NCBI GenBank assembly: GCA_003218415.1
Contig: QHNK01000093.1
Coordinates: forward strand, 1-49,686
Direction of reading: 5' to 3'
Source of the DNA: Verrucomicrobiota bacterium
Lineage (GTDB): Bacteria; Verrucomicrobiota; Verrucomicrobiia; Chthoniobacterales; UBA10450
DNA length: 49,686 nt
The notes under the pieces are model-generated. The model did no database searches and was not told the DNA's origin. It was given only the letters and a program-made list of their open reading frames with translations. The number at the start of each line of letters is the position of its first letter. The first letter of the stretch is position 1. Both the position numbers and the translations under genes were made by a program. Of this stretch, positions 1 through 8,783 are shown one piece after another.

Positions 1-2
1 CT

Positions 3-83
3 CTCGAAGCGTACCGCTACTTCGAGATGCGCGGCAAGACCTCCGAGTACGGCCGTGTATTGCCACCGCTTGAGAAGCGGTAG
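3..83 (+). CDS. 3' end of an unidentified gene (partial)
   Basis: An open frame runs in from the left edge and stops with TAG at 81-83, giving the last 26 residues of a protein (LEAYRYFEMRG...PPLEKR). The product cannot be named from so short a tail. It converges on priA, whose stop lies about 50 bases downstream. The absence of stops and an amino-acid mix like a charged C-terminus support a real gene end, but a chance open frame of this length is possible. Confidence 0.4.
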   Translation, partial: LEAYRYFEMRGKTSEYGRVLPPLEKR

Positions 84-135
84 CCAAAGGCCGCGTTGTT
101 TCTCGACACTATTCCGTCAGAAAGCCCACGTTTCT

Positions 136-2376
136 TCAGAGCAACTGATAAGGATCGACGTCGACGGTGACGGTGACGTCTTCTGGGAATGGCAGTTTGT
201 CCAGCGTTTCGCGGACAAGCCGGCTCAGGCGCATGATGGCTTCGCCGCGGATCAAAACGTGAAATCGGAATTGGCCTTGTAATTTTTCCAGTGGCGCGGG
301 TGTTGCGTCGCCTAAGATGAATTCCTCGGGAAGCGCTTCTTTTAAACGGCGCTTCAACGTTTCGGCCGACAATTTCGCGCGACCTTCGTGCGTTGAACGC
401 ACTGTGATCAGGATCGCGTGTTTGAACGGCGGGAAATCGCAGCGCTCACGGAACTCGAGTTCCTGTTGGAAGTAGCCGGCGAAATCGTGGTGGCGCGCAA
501 ACTGAATTGAGGGTGAAAACGGCGTGTAAGTTTGCACAAAGACTTCACCCGGCGTTTCACCGCGTCCAGCGCGACCGGCGACTTGAGTGAGAAGTTGGAA
601 CGTCCGTTCGCCTGCGCGGAAATCGGGCAGATGCAGCGCGAGATCGGCGTTGATGATCCCGACTAGCGTCACGTTTGGGAAATGCAGACCTTTCGCGATC
701 ATTTGTGTGCCCACGAGGATGTCGATCTTGCCGGTACGAAAATTTCTTAGAGTCTCGCGATACGCTTCCTTGCGCGTCATGGAGTCGGCGTCCATGCGGC
801 GCACCACGGCTTTCGGAAAAATCTGGGCGACCGTCGATTCCACTTTCTCGGTGCCGAAGCCGTAGTAAATCAACGCATCTTTGCCGCAAGCCGGGCATTT
901 CTTTGGGACGGCCGCGGTGTGCCCGCACAAATGACAACTCAATCGCCCCGCGACTGCGGGATGCCGATGAAACGTGAGCGCGACGCTGCAATTCGGACAA
1001 TTGCGCGCTTCGCCGCAATTGCTACAAAGCAGCGATGTGGAAAAACCGCGCCGGTTCAGAAACAGAATTGTCTGCTCGCGTTTCTCCAGACGATCGGCAA
1101 TTGCTTGCGACAATTTTTCCGACAGAATCGCGGCTTTCTTTTCCTTCCGTCGTTCCTGGCGAAGATCGACAATGCGCATGAGCGGCATCTGCTTTTCGTC
1201 GATGCGCTGGGTGAGCGTGACGAGCCGATATTTGCCAGTAGCAGCGTTGTGATAACTCTCCAGCGACGGCGTGGCGCTGCCGAGAACAACCGCGCACTTC
1301 TCGATCTTCGCACGCACGACCGCGACATCGCGCGCATGATACCGGGGCGCTTCCTCCTGTTTATAGGTCGTCTCGTGTTCCTCATCGACCACGATGAGGC
1401 TGAGATTTTTCAGGGGCGCGAAGATCGCGCTGCGCGCGCCGATCACGATGCGCGCCCGACCGGAATGGATCTTGTGCCATTCATCATGCCGTTCGCCCTC
1501 GGACAAATGGCTGTGCAACACGGCGACCGCGTCCTGCACGTCGGCAAAACGGCCTTTGAACCGCTCGACCGTTTGCGGGGTCAGCGAAATCTCTGGAACC
1601 AGAACGATAGCGGTGCGTCCGCGGTCGAGCGCGGTGCGGATCGCCTGCAAATAAATTTCCGTTTTCCCCGAGCCGGTGACGCCGTGGAGCAAAATCGGGC
1701 GCGCGTTCTCGGGTGACTCAAGCGCCTGCGTGACTTCGTTTAGCGCGCGCGTTTGCTCCTCGTTCAAAATGAGATTCGAAGTTGCGATGAACTGCTCGTC
1801 TGCGTGCGGATCGCGAACTACAGCTTCTTCGCGCAACTCTGCGAGGCCGCGTTTCACCAGCGCACGTAGCATCTGGTTATCGAGCGACGTTTGTCGCAGA
1901 AGCTGCGCTGCGCGTACCGGCGATTCCAAGCGTGAGATTGCTTCCAAGAGTTCCGCCTGCCGCGGGGCGCGCTTTCGCAATTTCTCGAGCTCGGCGCTGT
2001 CGATTTTGCGCCCGGGCTGGACGAACAACTGCTTTTTCCATCCGACTTCCGCGCGTCGAATCACTTGCGGCAGCATGCTGCGCATGACGGTTTCGATCGG
2101 GCAGCAATAATAGGCGCTGATCCATCTCGCCAGTTCGAGCAATTGTTCGCTCAAAATCGGTGCGTCGCCGATTATTGCTTCGATTGGCCGGATACCTTTC
2201 GCCTCACTGTGCTCGAGAACACCAACAACAGTGGCCAGGGCAGATTTATCGCGGAACGGCACCCGCACGCGGGATCCGACGCCGATCCGCTCCGCGAGTT
2301 CTTCGGGCACAGCGTAATCGAGCTCGCGGTGGATCGCCCGGTCAACAACGACTCGAATATATTTTGGTTTCCTCAT
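136..2376 (-). CDS. priA: Primosomal protein N' (PriA), replication-restart helicase
   Basis: A 746-residue superfamily 2 DNA helicase that recognises stalled forks and reloads the replisome. The N-terminal 3'-DNA-binding and winged-helix region covers roughly residues 1-190. The helicase core has Walker A GVTGSGKTE near 232-240 and a DEEH Walker B box at 331-334. Eight cysteines at about 451, 454, 460, 463, 481, 484, 494 and 497 form the two zinc sites typical of PriA inside the helicase. The C-terminal part with GTQMIAKGLHFPNVTLVG is the usual helicase lobe 2. Length fits the family, and the ATG at 2374-2376 gives a standard N-terminus. The gene is transcribed away from the lytic transglycosylase gene that starts at 2431. 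Confidence 0.96.
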   Translation of the reverse strand: MRKPKYIRVVVDRAIHRELDYAVPEELAERIGVGSRVRVPFRDKSALATVVGVLEHSEAKGIRPIEAIIGDAPILSEQLLELARWISAYYCCPIETVMRSMLPQVIRRAEVGWKKQLFVQPGRKIDSAELEKLRKRAPRQAELLEAISRLESPVRAAQLLRQTSLDNQMLRALVKRGLAELREEAVVRDPHADEQFIATSNLILNEEQTRALNEVTQALESPENARPILLHGVTGSGKTEIYLQAIRTALDRGRTAIVLVPEISLTPQTVERFKGRFADVQDAVAVLHSHLSEGERHDEWHKIHSGRARIVIGARSAIFAPLKNLSLIVVDEEHETTYKQEEAPRYHARDVAVVRAKIEKCAVVLGSATPSLESYHNAATGKYRLVTLTQRIDEKQMPLMRIVDLRQERRKEKKAAILSEKLSQAIADRLEKREQTILFLNRRGFSTSLLCSNCGEARNCPNCSVALTFHRHPAVAGRLSCHLCGHTAAVPKKCPACGKDALIYYGFGTEKVESTVAQIFPKAVVRRMDADSMTRKEAYRETLRNFRTGKIDILVGTQMIAKGLHFPNVTLVGIINADLALHLPDFRAGERTFQLLTQVAGRAGRGETPGEVFVQTYTPFSPSIQFARHHDFAGYFQQELEFRERCDFPPFKHAILITVRSTHEGRAKLSAETLKRRLKEALPEEFILGDATPAPLEKLQGQFRFHVLIRGEAIMRLSRLVRETLDKLPFPEDVTVTVDVDPYQLL

Positions 2377-2430
2377 TGAGCGCTCGTGCTCATGCTCGTA
2401 ATCGTAATCGGCTATTTTAGCACGAGTTGA

Positions 2431-3033
2431 ATGATACGATTCTTCTTCAAACTGATCCTCTGCGTGCTGCTGGCACTGGGTACAGGATTTGTGTACTTAG
2501 CCGTGCGATCAGGGGATCCGTCTTACACGTTTTACGAATGGATGAGCCCGGCGCGGTTTCAACATTATGATCACGTCATTGGCGCCGTCGCGGTTGAACA
2601 TCACCTCGATCCTATGCTGGTGAAAGCAGTCGTTTGGCGCGAGAGCCGCTTCGATCCTGGAAAACATGGCAGCCACCGCGAACGCGGGCTTATGCAAGTA
2701 AGTGAAAAAGCGGCTAACGAATGGGCGCGCGAAAACAAGATCGACAATTTCCACGTGGAGGAGCTTTTCGATCCGAAAACCAACCTGGAGGCGGGCAGTT
2801 GGTATTTGCATCGTGCGGTCGAACACTGGAAACATCAGGCCGATCCGCTTCCGTTCGCGCTGGCGGAGTACAACGCCGGCGCCAGTCGTGCCCAGCGATG
2901 GCACGGCGGAAACGATGTTGCCAATATATCAGTGGAGAAATTCCTCCAAAACATCGATTTTCCCGGAACGCGAAATTACGTCCAGTCGATCATTGACCGC
3001 TACAAATTCTATCAGCGGCGTGGTCGGATGTGA
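2431..3033 (+). CDS. Membrane-anchored lytic transglycosylase (SLT domain)
   Basis: A 200-residue protein with an N-terminal hydrophobic segment (about residues 4-24), likely an uncleaved signal anchor facing the periplasm. An SLT/goose-lysozyme-like domain follows. The motif VVWRESRFDPG places the catalytic Glu near residue 71, followed by RGLMQVSEKAANEWA and LAEYNAGASRAQRW, both typical of Slt70/MltC-type enzymes. Such enzymes cleave the MurNAc-GlcNAc bond in peptidoglycan to give 1,6-anhydro products. It lies divergent from priA with a 54-base gap, and polX follows about 90 bases later. Confidence 0.9.
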   Translation: MIRFFFKLILCVLLALGTGFVYLAVRSGDPSYTFYEWMSPARFQHYDHVIGAVAVEHHLDPMLVKAVVWRESRFDPGKHGSHRERGLMQVSEKAANEWARENKIDNFHVEELFDPKTNLEAGSWYLHRAVEHWKHQADPLPFALAEYNAGASRAQRWHGGNDVANISVEKFLQNIDFPGTRNYVQSIIDRYKFYQRRGRM

Positions 3034-3123
3034 CGAACAATTGTGTGCAGGGCTTGCGGTGAGCGAGGCTCGCGCAGCGCTTCGCCGTCGCCGGCGTCGC
3101 AATTCGGGTTAAGGGTTTTGGTG

Positions 3124-4959
3124 ATGACCAAAAGCGAAATCGCCGGCATTTTGGAGCAGATCGCGGCGCTGCTTGAATTGAAGGGCGAGAATCCCTTCAA
3201 GGTTCGAGCCTACACTAACGCCGCCCGCGCGATCGAAACATTTGGCGGTAATATTCCGGACCTGCAGGACGAAGAAGCAGTGGCGAAAATTCCGGGGATT
3301 GGAAAAAGTATCGCTCTCAAGATCAAGGAGCTCGCTGCTACTGGCTCGCTCAAATACCTCGAAGATTTGCGCGCAGAATTTCCAGAGGCCATTCTGGAAT
3401 TGTTCTCGATTTCCGGTCTGGGCGCGAAAAAAATCAAGGCCCTTTACGAGCGGCTGCGCGTCAGTTCAATCGAGCAACTCCACCAGGCTTGCGAGGCGGG
3501 CCGGGTGGCGGAATTGCCCGGTTTCGGTGAAACGACGCAAGCGAAAATTTGCAAAGCGATCGAGGAACGAACCCGGCGTGCCGGCTATTTCCAATTCGGC
3601 GAGATCGCGCATGAAGCGGAGACGTTAAGGAACGATTTGGCAGGCCATCCCGACACGCTGCAGGTGGATATAGCGGGAAGTTATCGGCGGCGAAAAGAAA
3701 TTGTGCACGATGTCGATTTGTTGGTGGCGACAAAAAAACCCGAAACGATCACGAAATTTTTCGTTTCCCATCCGCTCGTAGGATCAATCATCGCGCAAGG
3801 GCCGACGAAATCGAGTGTGCGACTTCGTTCCGGAGTGCAGTGTGATCTGCGAGTAGTGAGCACAGCGGAATATCCTTTTGCGCTCGCTTATTTCACCGGG
3901 AATAAGGAACACAACATCGAGCTGCGCAGCCGCGCGCTTAAACGGGGCTGGACGCTCAACGAGTATCGGCTCGCCCCGATTCCGGTTGAAGGTAGGGGCG
4001 GTTCACCCGAACCGCCTGCCGTGCAGAGGCGAGCCGGGCGATTGAGGTCAACCGCCCCTACCACTTCGCCGAAGCCGAAGAAGAAAATTCGACCAAAAAG
4101 GATTCCAAAGGTGCACGACGAAGCCGGACTTTATCTGGCGGTCGATCTCGATTTTATCCCGCCGGAACTACGGGAAAACTGGGGCGAGTTCGAAGCTGCT
4201 GAGAAACATTCTTTGCCAAAATTGATCGAAAAGGAAAATTTGCGGGGCACGTTTCACTGCCACACGCTGGCGAGCGACGGACACAACTCTCTTGAAGAGA
4301 TGGCCGAAGCGGCGCAGGCGCTGGGCCTGCAGTATCTTGGCATCGCCGATCACAGCCGCAGCCAGATTCAGGCGCACGGGCTCGATGAGAAAAAGCTGCT
4401 GGCGCAAGTCGGGGTGATTCGAAAGCTAAACAGAAAGTTCGACGGCTTCCGTCTCTTTGCCGGAGTGGAATGCGACATTCTTCGCGACGGGTCGCTGGAT
4501 TTTCCCGATGAAGTTTTGTCACAACTCGATTTCGTAGTCGCTTCCGTTCATTCTGCTCTTGGTCTGAGCGAAGCGGACATGACCAGGCGCATGATTCGCG
4601 CGATGGAAAATCCGTTTGTGACCATGCTGGCGCATCCGACTGGCCGCTTGCTTTTAAAACGGGAGCCTTACAAAATTGATGTTCCAAAAATTCTCGATGC
4701 TGCTGCGCGTATCGGGACATGGATTGAACTCAACGCCGCGCCGAAACGGCTCGATCTCGATTGGCGCTGGTGGCCAATGGCGAAACAGAAGGGCGTCAAA
4801 TGTGTGATCAACCCGGACGCGCATCGCGCCGAGCGTTTGCAGGATTTATGGTTCGGGATCGGTATCGCCCGTAAAGGGTGGCTCACGAAAGACGACGTGA
4901 TGAATTGTTTGCCATTGGAAAAAATCGAGAACGCCCTCGCAGGGAACAGACGGAGGTAG
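3124..4959 (+). CDS. polX: DNA polymerase X family protein with PHP domain (PolX)
   Basis: A 611-residue protein. It has an N-terminal helix-hairpin-helix region, a family X nucleotidyltransferase core (GSYRRR near residue 184, DVDLLVA near 197, and CDLRVV as the third acidic site), and a C-terminal PHP domain (GTFHCHTLASDGHNS near 375, IADHSRS, and late NPDAH). Bacterial PolX proteins do gap-filling repair synthesis and have 3'-5' exonuclease activity in the PHP part. The ATG at 3124 is chosen over an upstream frame start because MTKSEIAGILEQIA is the usual family N-terminus. Residues about 290-313, between polymerase and PHP domains, are encoded by an in-frame palindromic repeat (3992-4061), which probably makes the protein longer than usual. 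Confidence 0.93.
   Translation: MTKSEIAGILEQIAALLELKGENPFKVRAYTNAARAIETFGGNIPDLQDEEAVAKIPGIGKSIALKIKELAATGSLKYLEDLRAEFPEAILELFSISGLGAKKIKALYERLRVSSIEQLHQACEAGRVAELPGFGETTQAKICKAIEERTRRAGYFQFGEIAHEAETLRNDLAGHPDTLQVDIAGSYRRRKEIVHDVDLLVATKKPETITKFFVSHPLVGSIIAQGPTKSSVRLRSGVQCDLRVVSTAEYPFALAYFTGNKEHNIELRSRALKRGWTLNEYRLAPIPVEGRGGSPEPPAVQRRAGRLRSTAPTTSPKPKKKIRPKRIPKVHDEAGLYLAVDLDFIPPELRENWGEFEAAEKHSLPKLIEKENLRGTFHCHTLASDGHNSLEEMAEAAQALGLQYLGIADHSRSQIQAHGLDEKKLLAQVGVIRKLNRKFDGFRLFAGVECDILRDGSLDFPDEVLSQLDFVVASVHSALGLSEADMTRRMIRAMENPFVTMLAHPTGRLLLKREPYKIDVPKILDAAARIGTWIELNAAPKRLDLDWRWWPMAKQKGVKCVINPDAHRAERLQDLWFGIGIARKGWLTKDDVMNCLPLEKIENALAGNRRR
3992..4061. repeat. Family A palindromic element inside polX
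   Basis: The ends GTAGGGGCGGTT and AACCGCCCCTAC are perfect 12-base inverted repeats 70 bases apart. An inner hairpin GGCGGTTC/GAACCGCC lies next to the left end. The polX frame stays open through it, giving a Gly/Pro/Arg-rich linker between the polymerase and PHP domains. Confidence 0.85.
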
Positions 4960-5040
4960 CCGAAAGCGCTCAAGTCACGGTCGCTCCAGTTCGACGGGTG
5001 CTGCCACCTATTTCCTTGACTGGCCTCTGGCAGATTACCA

Positions 5041-5061
5041 GTGTAAGGCTTCGCCCTACAC
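5041..5061. repeat. Short family A hairpin touching the P450 start
   Basis: GTGTAAGGC and GCCCTACAC form a 9-base stem (one G-T pair) with a three-base loop. It ends one base before the ATG at 5062. It resembles a minimal copy of the GTAG/CTAC-ended repeats and occupies the place where a ribosome binding site would be. Confidence 0.55.
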
Positions 5062-6417
5062 ATGGCTCAGTCAGCAATGGAGGCTATCGATGCTTGCCCC
5101 GCGAAGCCGTCAGGACCGGGAAACCCATGGCTCGCCTACGCGGCGCTTTATCGTGATCCGCTTGGCTATCTCACGCGTGCGGCGCGCAAACATGGAGACA
5201 TCGTCCATCTGAAGATTGGTCGTAAGAGCGATTTTCTGCTTAATCATCCCGATCTTGTCCGTGCCGCCCTGCTTGATCACGAGAATCTGCGGCGGTGCGT
5301 GCACCGCCCACTGCGACGTGTCCTTGGGACGGGCTTGCTGACTTGCCGCGGCGAGAGGCATAAGAAACAGCGCGCTCTATTACAAACGATGTTTAATCGC
5401 GAACGAATTGTTGCGCTGGGCGATGTCATGGTTGATCAGATCACGCGGTGGACTGACAGGTGGCGCGACGGCGACACCGTGGACGTGGCGGAGGAGATGA
5501 CGGACCTCGCCATATCCATTAGCGGAAAGGCGCTGTTCAATGTTGATTTCGGCTCGAAAGCGGCCGAGTTGCGCAACGCACTCGTCACGGTCTTGCAAGC
5601 CACTCGCTTCAAAAATCTGGCGCTAGCTAGCAAACAGTTCGAGAAGCTTTCGCTCCCCTCCCATCGTCGCTTCGCACGCGCTGCGGAGAAACTCGACGCG
5701 GAAATTCGCGCGATGATCGCCGAGCGGCGAAAGGGCGCCTGCGAAGACCCTGATTTACTCTCGGTGATGGTACGCCTGCACAAGCAATCGCGAAAAGGGA
5801 TTACCGAGCAGAAGATTCGTGATCAGATGCTCACGTTTTTCATGGTCGGCAACGAAACGCCTGCCACCGGATTGATGTGGACGTGGTATTTGCTTTCAGA
5901 AAATCCGGACGTGGCGACGAAGTTGCACAACGAAGTGGATCAGGTTCTGGGCGATCGGCTGCCGTCAGGGCAAGACTTCGACCGCCTACGGTACACACGG
6001 ATGGCTTTCGCCGAATCAATGCGGGTGTATCCGCCCGTCTGGCTCATGACCCGGCGGGCAGTGCGAGATGTGAAGATAAATGGCTTCGTAATCCGCAGCG
6101 GATCGTACGTGCATGTCAGCCCGTTCGTGACGCATCGCGACGCGCGATACTTCCCAGAACCGGAACGGTTCGATCCAGAGCGCTGGACGCCAGAAGCGGC
6201 CGCGGCACGCCCGAAGTTTTCGTACTTTCCGTTTGGCGGAGGCAGCTTGCAGTGTATCGGCGAAGGCTTTGCCTGGATGCAAGGTGTGCTGACGATAGCC
6301 ACGCTCGCCCGGCGGTGGCGGATGCGGCTCGTGCCGGGCCACCGAATTGAGCTTGATCCACACATCACTTTGCGGTCGCGATATGGCATGCCAATGATCC
6401 TCGAGCGACGGAAATGA
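5062..6417 (+). CDS. Cytochrome P450
   Basis: A 451-residue soluble bacterial-type P450 monooxygenase; substrate unknown. The I-helix oxygen-binding region reads FFMVGNETPATG near residues 259-270. The K-helix ExxR is AESMRVYPP. The heme loop is FPFGGGSLQCIGEG with the thiolate Cys near residue 398. The usual Arg/His two residues before the Cys, which pairs with a heme propionate, is Leu here. A second ATG at 5080 is possible, and a hairpin sits directly before 5062, so the start is uncertain. No ferredoxin or reductase gene is adjacent, so redox partners must come from elsewhere. Confidence 0.93.
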   Translation: MAQSAMEAIDACPAKPSGPGNPWLAYAALYRDPLGYLTRAARKHGDIVHLKIGRKSDFLLNHPDLVRAALLDHENLRRCVHRPLRRVLGTGLLTCRGERHKKQRALLQTMFNRERIVALGDVMVDQITRWTDRWRDGDTVDVAEEMTDLAISISGKALFNVDFGSKAAELRNALVTVLQATRFKNLALASKQFEKLSLPSHRRFARAAEKLDAEIRAMIAERRKGACEDPDLLSVMVRLHKQSRKGITEQKIRDQMLTFFMVGNETPATGLMWTWYLLSENPDVATKLHNEVDQVLGDRLPSGQDFDRLRYTRMAFAESMRVYPPVWLMTRRAVRDVKINGFVIRSGSYVHVSPFVTHRDARYFPEPERFDPERWTPEAAAARPKFSYFPFGGGSLQCIGEGFAWMQGVLTIATLARRWRMRLVPGHRIELDPHITLRSRYGMPMILERRK

Positions 6418-6453
6418 CCTCCCAAGGCGCGTCGGATAGCAGCGCGCTAGTGT

Positions 6454-7263
6454 TTACGAAATGGGCTCTCTTTGCGGCATGAACATCACAAGACATTTGC
6501 AGGCGCCGCCGGCTTTTATGAATTCGCTCATCGACAACTCGTGGCAGCGATAGCCGCGCTCTTGGAGCTTCGTCACGAGCTGGGGCGCGCCTTCGGGCGA
6601 CACAATGTCGCGCCCGAGAACAACGGCATTACACGAAAAGTGCATCGCCTCTTCCGGTGCAACATCGATCAAATCGGTCACGTGCTCGCGGATTGCGCGC
6701 TGGCCGTACTCGTCGAAGGCCATTGGAAACCAAAACGCCCCGCCGTCGGGCAGCGGGCAAAAGCAGGTGTCAAGATGATAAAACCGAGGATCCACAAGTT
6801 CCACGGAGATAACGAGACAACCAAGCATGTCTGCGACGGCGCGATGTGATTGAATGTCAGACCGAAATTTGTAGCCGCAAAAGAGCACGTCGCCGCCAAA
6901 AAGCGCGTCGCCTTCACCCTCGAAATAAAGATTGTCGCCCAACCAGCACACCTCGTAGCCGCGTTGTTTCATCCATTCAGCAAAGAACGGCTGCTCACCC
7001 GCGCGTTCTTTGTGGCGGAAATTGCTGGGGATGAATTTGTGGCCAACGGTCAGTCCGGCATTAGCCGTGAAAACCATGTCGGGCAGTCCCCGCTGCGGCG
7101 CAATTAGATGAACTTTGCAATCCAAGTTTGAGAGCGTCGCCTGCAATTGTTTCCATTGCTTTTGCGCGAGCACTGCTTCCGCGCCCCGGGCGCGACTCAT
7201 CCAGGGATTGATCTCGTATTCGATGCCGTAGTAATCCGGCGGACAAAGAAGCAGTTCGCGCAT
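6454..7263 (-). CDS. Arginine dihydrolase-like amidinotransferase-fold enzyme
   Basis: A 269-residue protein of the guanidino-modifying (GME) superfamily, which includes arginine deiminase, DDAH and cyanobacterial ArgZ/AgrE. Visible active-site landmarks are Asn68 in PDMVFTANAG, the FEGEGD acidic loop near 114-119, His163 in FYHLDTCFCPLP, and Cys257 in AGGACKCLVM. Asn instead of the usual Asp in the FTANAG loop fits arginine dihydrolases, which remove two ammonia molecules to give ornithine, but this is inferred from motifs. The gene starts 12 bases after the cyclodeaminase-like gene ends, so the two form one unit. It could instead be annotated as a DDAH or generic amidinotransferase. Confidence 0.85.
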   Translation of the reverse strand: MRELLLCPPDYYGIEYEINPWMSRARGAEAVLAQKQWKQLQATLSNLDCKVHLIAPQRGLPDMVFTANAGLTVGHKFIPSNFRHKERAGEQPFFAEWMKQRGYEVCWLGDNLYFEGEGDALFGGDVLFCGYKFRSDIQSHRAVADMLGCLVISVELVDPRFYHLDTCFCPLPDGGAFWFPMAFDEYGQRAIREHVTDLIDVAPEEAMHFSCNAVVLGRDIVSPEGAPQLVTKLQERGYRCHELSMSEFIKAGGACKCLVMFMPQREPIS

Positions 7264-7275
7264 ACGATAGGCAAT

Positions 7276-8505
7276 TTACTCGCGAACACGGGCCCCGCCG
7301 AGATGATCGGCAAGTTCCCGGAGAAATGGTTCCACGTCCGTGACCAGGCCGATGGATTGCAAAGGCCGATGCTCGACCGCTTTCTCTACCGCCGAGGGAT
7401 CGATATCGACGCACACGGTTTTCACGGTGGGCGCGAGCATGCTCGCCACCGCGAGGGAATGCCGAATTGCCGCAAGCAATATGACGTGCGTCACGTCCGC
7501 CAGCCTTTCGCGCATCACTTTTTGGGCCTCGATCGCGTCTGTCGTTACACCGGGAATCGGTCCGTCGTCGCGAATGGAGCCGGTCAGCACGATATCTACG
7601 TTGTGACGGACGCAGGCGTACAGGATGCCGCTGGTCAGGATCTTTTTCTCAACGGCGCTGGCGATCCCGCCAGCCGCGCGAATTGTATTGACCGCTCGCA
7701 TCTGGTTCTCGTGTCCGCCGCGCGCGACGGCTAGATCTGGATTTATTCCCAATGATGTTCCGAACAATGCGCGCTCCACATCGTAAGCCGCAAACGAATT
7801 TCCAGCGAAAAGCCGATCAATATACCCTGCTTCAATGAGTCGGACCAAATGCTCACCCGCGCCGGTCCGCACAATCGCCGGTCCGGCGACAACGGCGATT
7901 TTCCCCTCCGCTGCGTGTGCGCGATGCAACTCCTCACCGAGTTCGCGAATGATGGCCGACTTTGGTTCGTCGGCATCAACGATCGTATTGATGAATTGAA
8001 AGAGATCGGTATGCGTGGTCGCACGCTGCACCGGCACAACGCGCACACCCTGATGACCAACAACAATCTCGTCGCCTTTGTTGACGTCGAAAAATTTAAC
8101 GGCTCTCGCAGCGCCCTTGTTTCGATCAACAGCAATTGCGCTGTTGACCATTGCGGGACGCACTTCGATTTCTTTCCCTTTGAAGCGCACGAACGTTTGC
8201 TGATTCGTTGTCACGTAGAAATCGGCCGGGAAAACTCCATCAGCTGGAGCGCTGGCCAGTTGCGCATTTGCGCGCTCCACCACTTCGGCGCCCTGCTGCC
8301 GAAGACGCAGGATCAACTCGTCCAGCGCTTCGCCTGTTTCGGTGGACACCTCAATTCGGGCAAAGCTTTGGTCCGCTCGCTTTTTGCCGATATTGATCTC
8401 AAGGATCTTAAAATTGGCGTCGTGCGTTAAAATTTGATCCAGCACCTTTGGCAAAATCAGCGAATCGATAATATGCCCGCGTAGCTCGATCGTTTCCGAA
8501 AACAT
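7276..8505 (-). CDS. LOR/SDH-type ornithine cyclodeaminase-like protein
   Basis: A 409-residue protein of the conserved LOR/SDH domain family (TIGR00300 type). The archaeal member and the C-terminal half of cyanobacterial ArgZ/AgrE act as ornithine cyclodeaminases that make proline and ammonia with bound NAD. The N-terminal part (ETIELRGHIIDSLILPKVLD) and the middle and late Gly-rich NAD-binding stretches (VVAGPAIVRTGAGEHLVRLI, LTGSIRDDGPIPGV) are intact. It is the first gene of the minus-strand unit, with the dihydrolase-like gene just downstream. Together they would form a two-protein version of the fused arginine-to-proline enzyme. Confidence 0.85.
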   Translation of the reverse strand: MFSETIELRGHIIDSLILPKVLDQILTHDANFKILEINIGKKRADQSFARIEVSTETGEALDELILRLRQQGAEVVERANAQLASAPADGVFPADFYVTTNQQTFVRFKGKEIEVRPAMVNSAIAVDRNKGAARAVKFFDVNKGDEIVVGHQGVRVVPVQRATTHTDLFQFINTIVDADEPKSAIIRELGEELHRAHAAEGKIAVVAGPAIVRTGAGEHLVRLIEAGYIDRLFAGNSFAAYDVERALFGTSLGINPDLAVARGGHENQMRAVNTIRAAGGIASAVEKKILTSGILYACVRHNVDIVLTGSIRDDGPIPGVTTDAIEAQKVMRERLADVTHVILLAAIRHSLAVASMLAPTVKTVCVDIDPSAVEKAVEHRPLQSIGLVTDVEPFLRELADHLGGARVRE

Positions 8506-8552
8506 ATACAGAATTTAGCCGTCCGGCGCGACCGCGCCAGTAAGGCCAGATT

Positions 8553-8615
8553 GTTGTAGCGCCGCTTGTGGCAATTGCGCAACATTTAGGCGTTTGACAC
8601 AAGCGCCTCTACAAC
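8553..8615. repeat. Family A palindromic element
   Basis: GTTGTAGCGCCGCTTGTG at the left and CACAAGCGCCTCTACAAC at the right are inverted copies with about three mismatches. It lies between the cyclodeaminase-like gene and a possible small basic ORF. Confidence 0.75.
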
Positions 8616-8627
8616 CATTTACATCAT

Positions 8628-8765
8628 ATGGAAAAGCCAAGCGCACGCGGGCCTTCGCCAAGTCGCAAGGCGCATCGCGCTCTGGGACCGCGATTGAATC
8701 GAAAAGCAAAGCGTCCGCCGCCTCTGCCGGTGAGAAAAATCACAAAACGTGAGCCGCGCGATTAA
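8628..8765 (+). CDS. Possible small basic protein (45 aa)
   Basis: ATG at 8628 opens a 45-codon frame ending TAA at 8763-8765. The product is very basic and proline-rich (MEKPSARGPSPSRK..., PPPLPVRKITKREPRD). No clear ribosome binding site is seen, and the frame begins just after a palindromic repeat. It is not recognised. It is listed because it fills the gap ahead of the next plus-strand gene and has a composition typical of nucleic-acid-binding micro-proteins, but chance is a real alternative. Confidence 0.3.
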   Translation: MEKPSARGPSPSRKAHRALGPRLNRKAKRPPPLPVRKITKREPRD

Positions 8766-8783
8766 TCGCTCGACCGGCAACAC

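Noticed and set aside
919-1716. A 265-codon plus-strand open frame opposite priA
   Set aside because: It is wholly antisense to a well-conserved helicase gene. Its content (Arg/Asp/Ala-rich, no motif) is what GC-rich antisense frames give.
3043-3123. 27 extra codons before the PolX ATG
   Set aside because: The sequence is low-complexity Arg/Ser/Ala and the family N-terminus begins at 3124.
7147-7734. A 195-codon plus-strand open frame across the dihydrolase and cyclodeaminase genes
   Set aside because: It crosses two real genes antisense and shows no domain; it is explained by GC codon bias.
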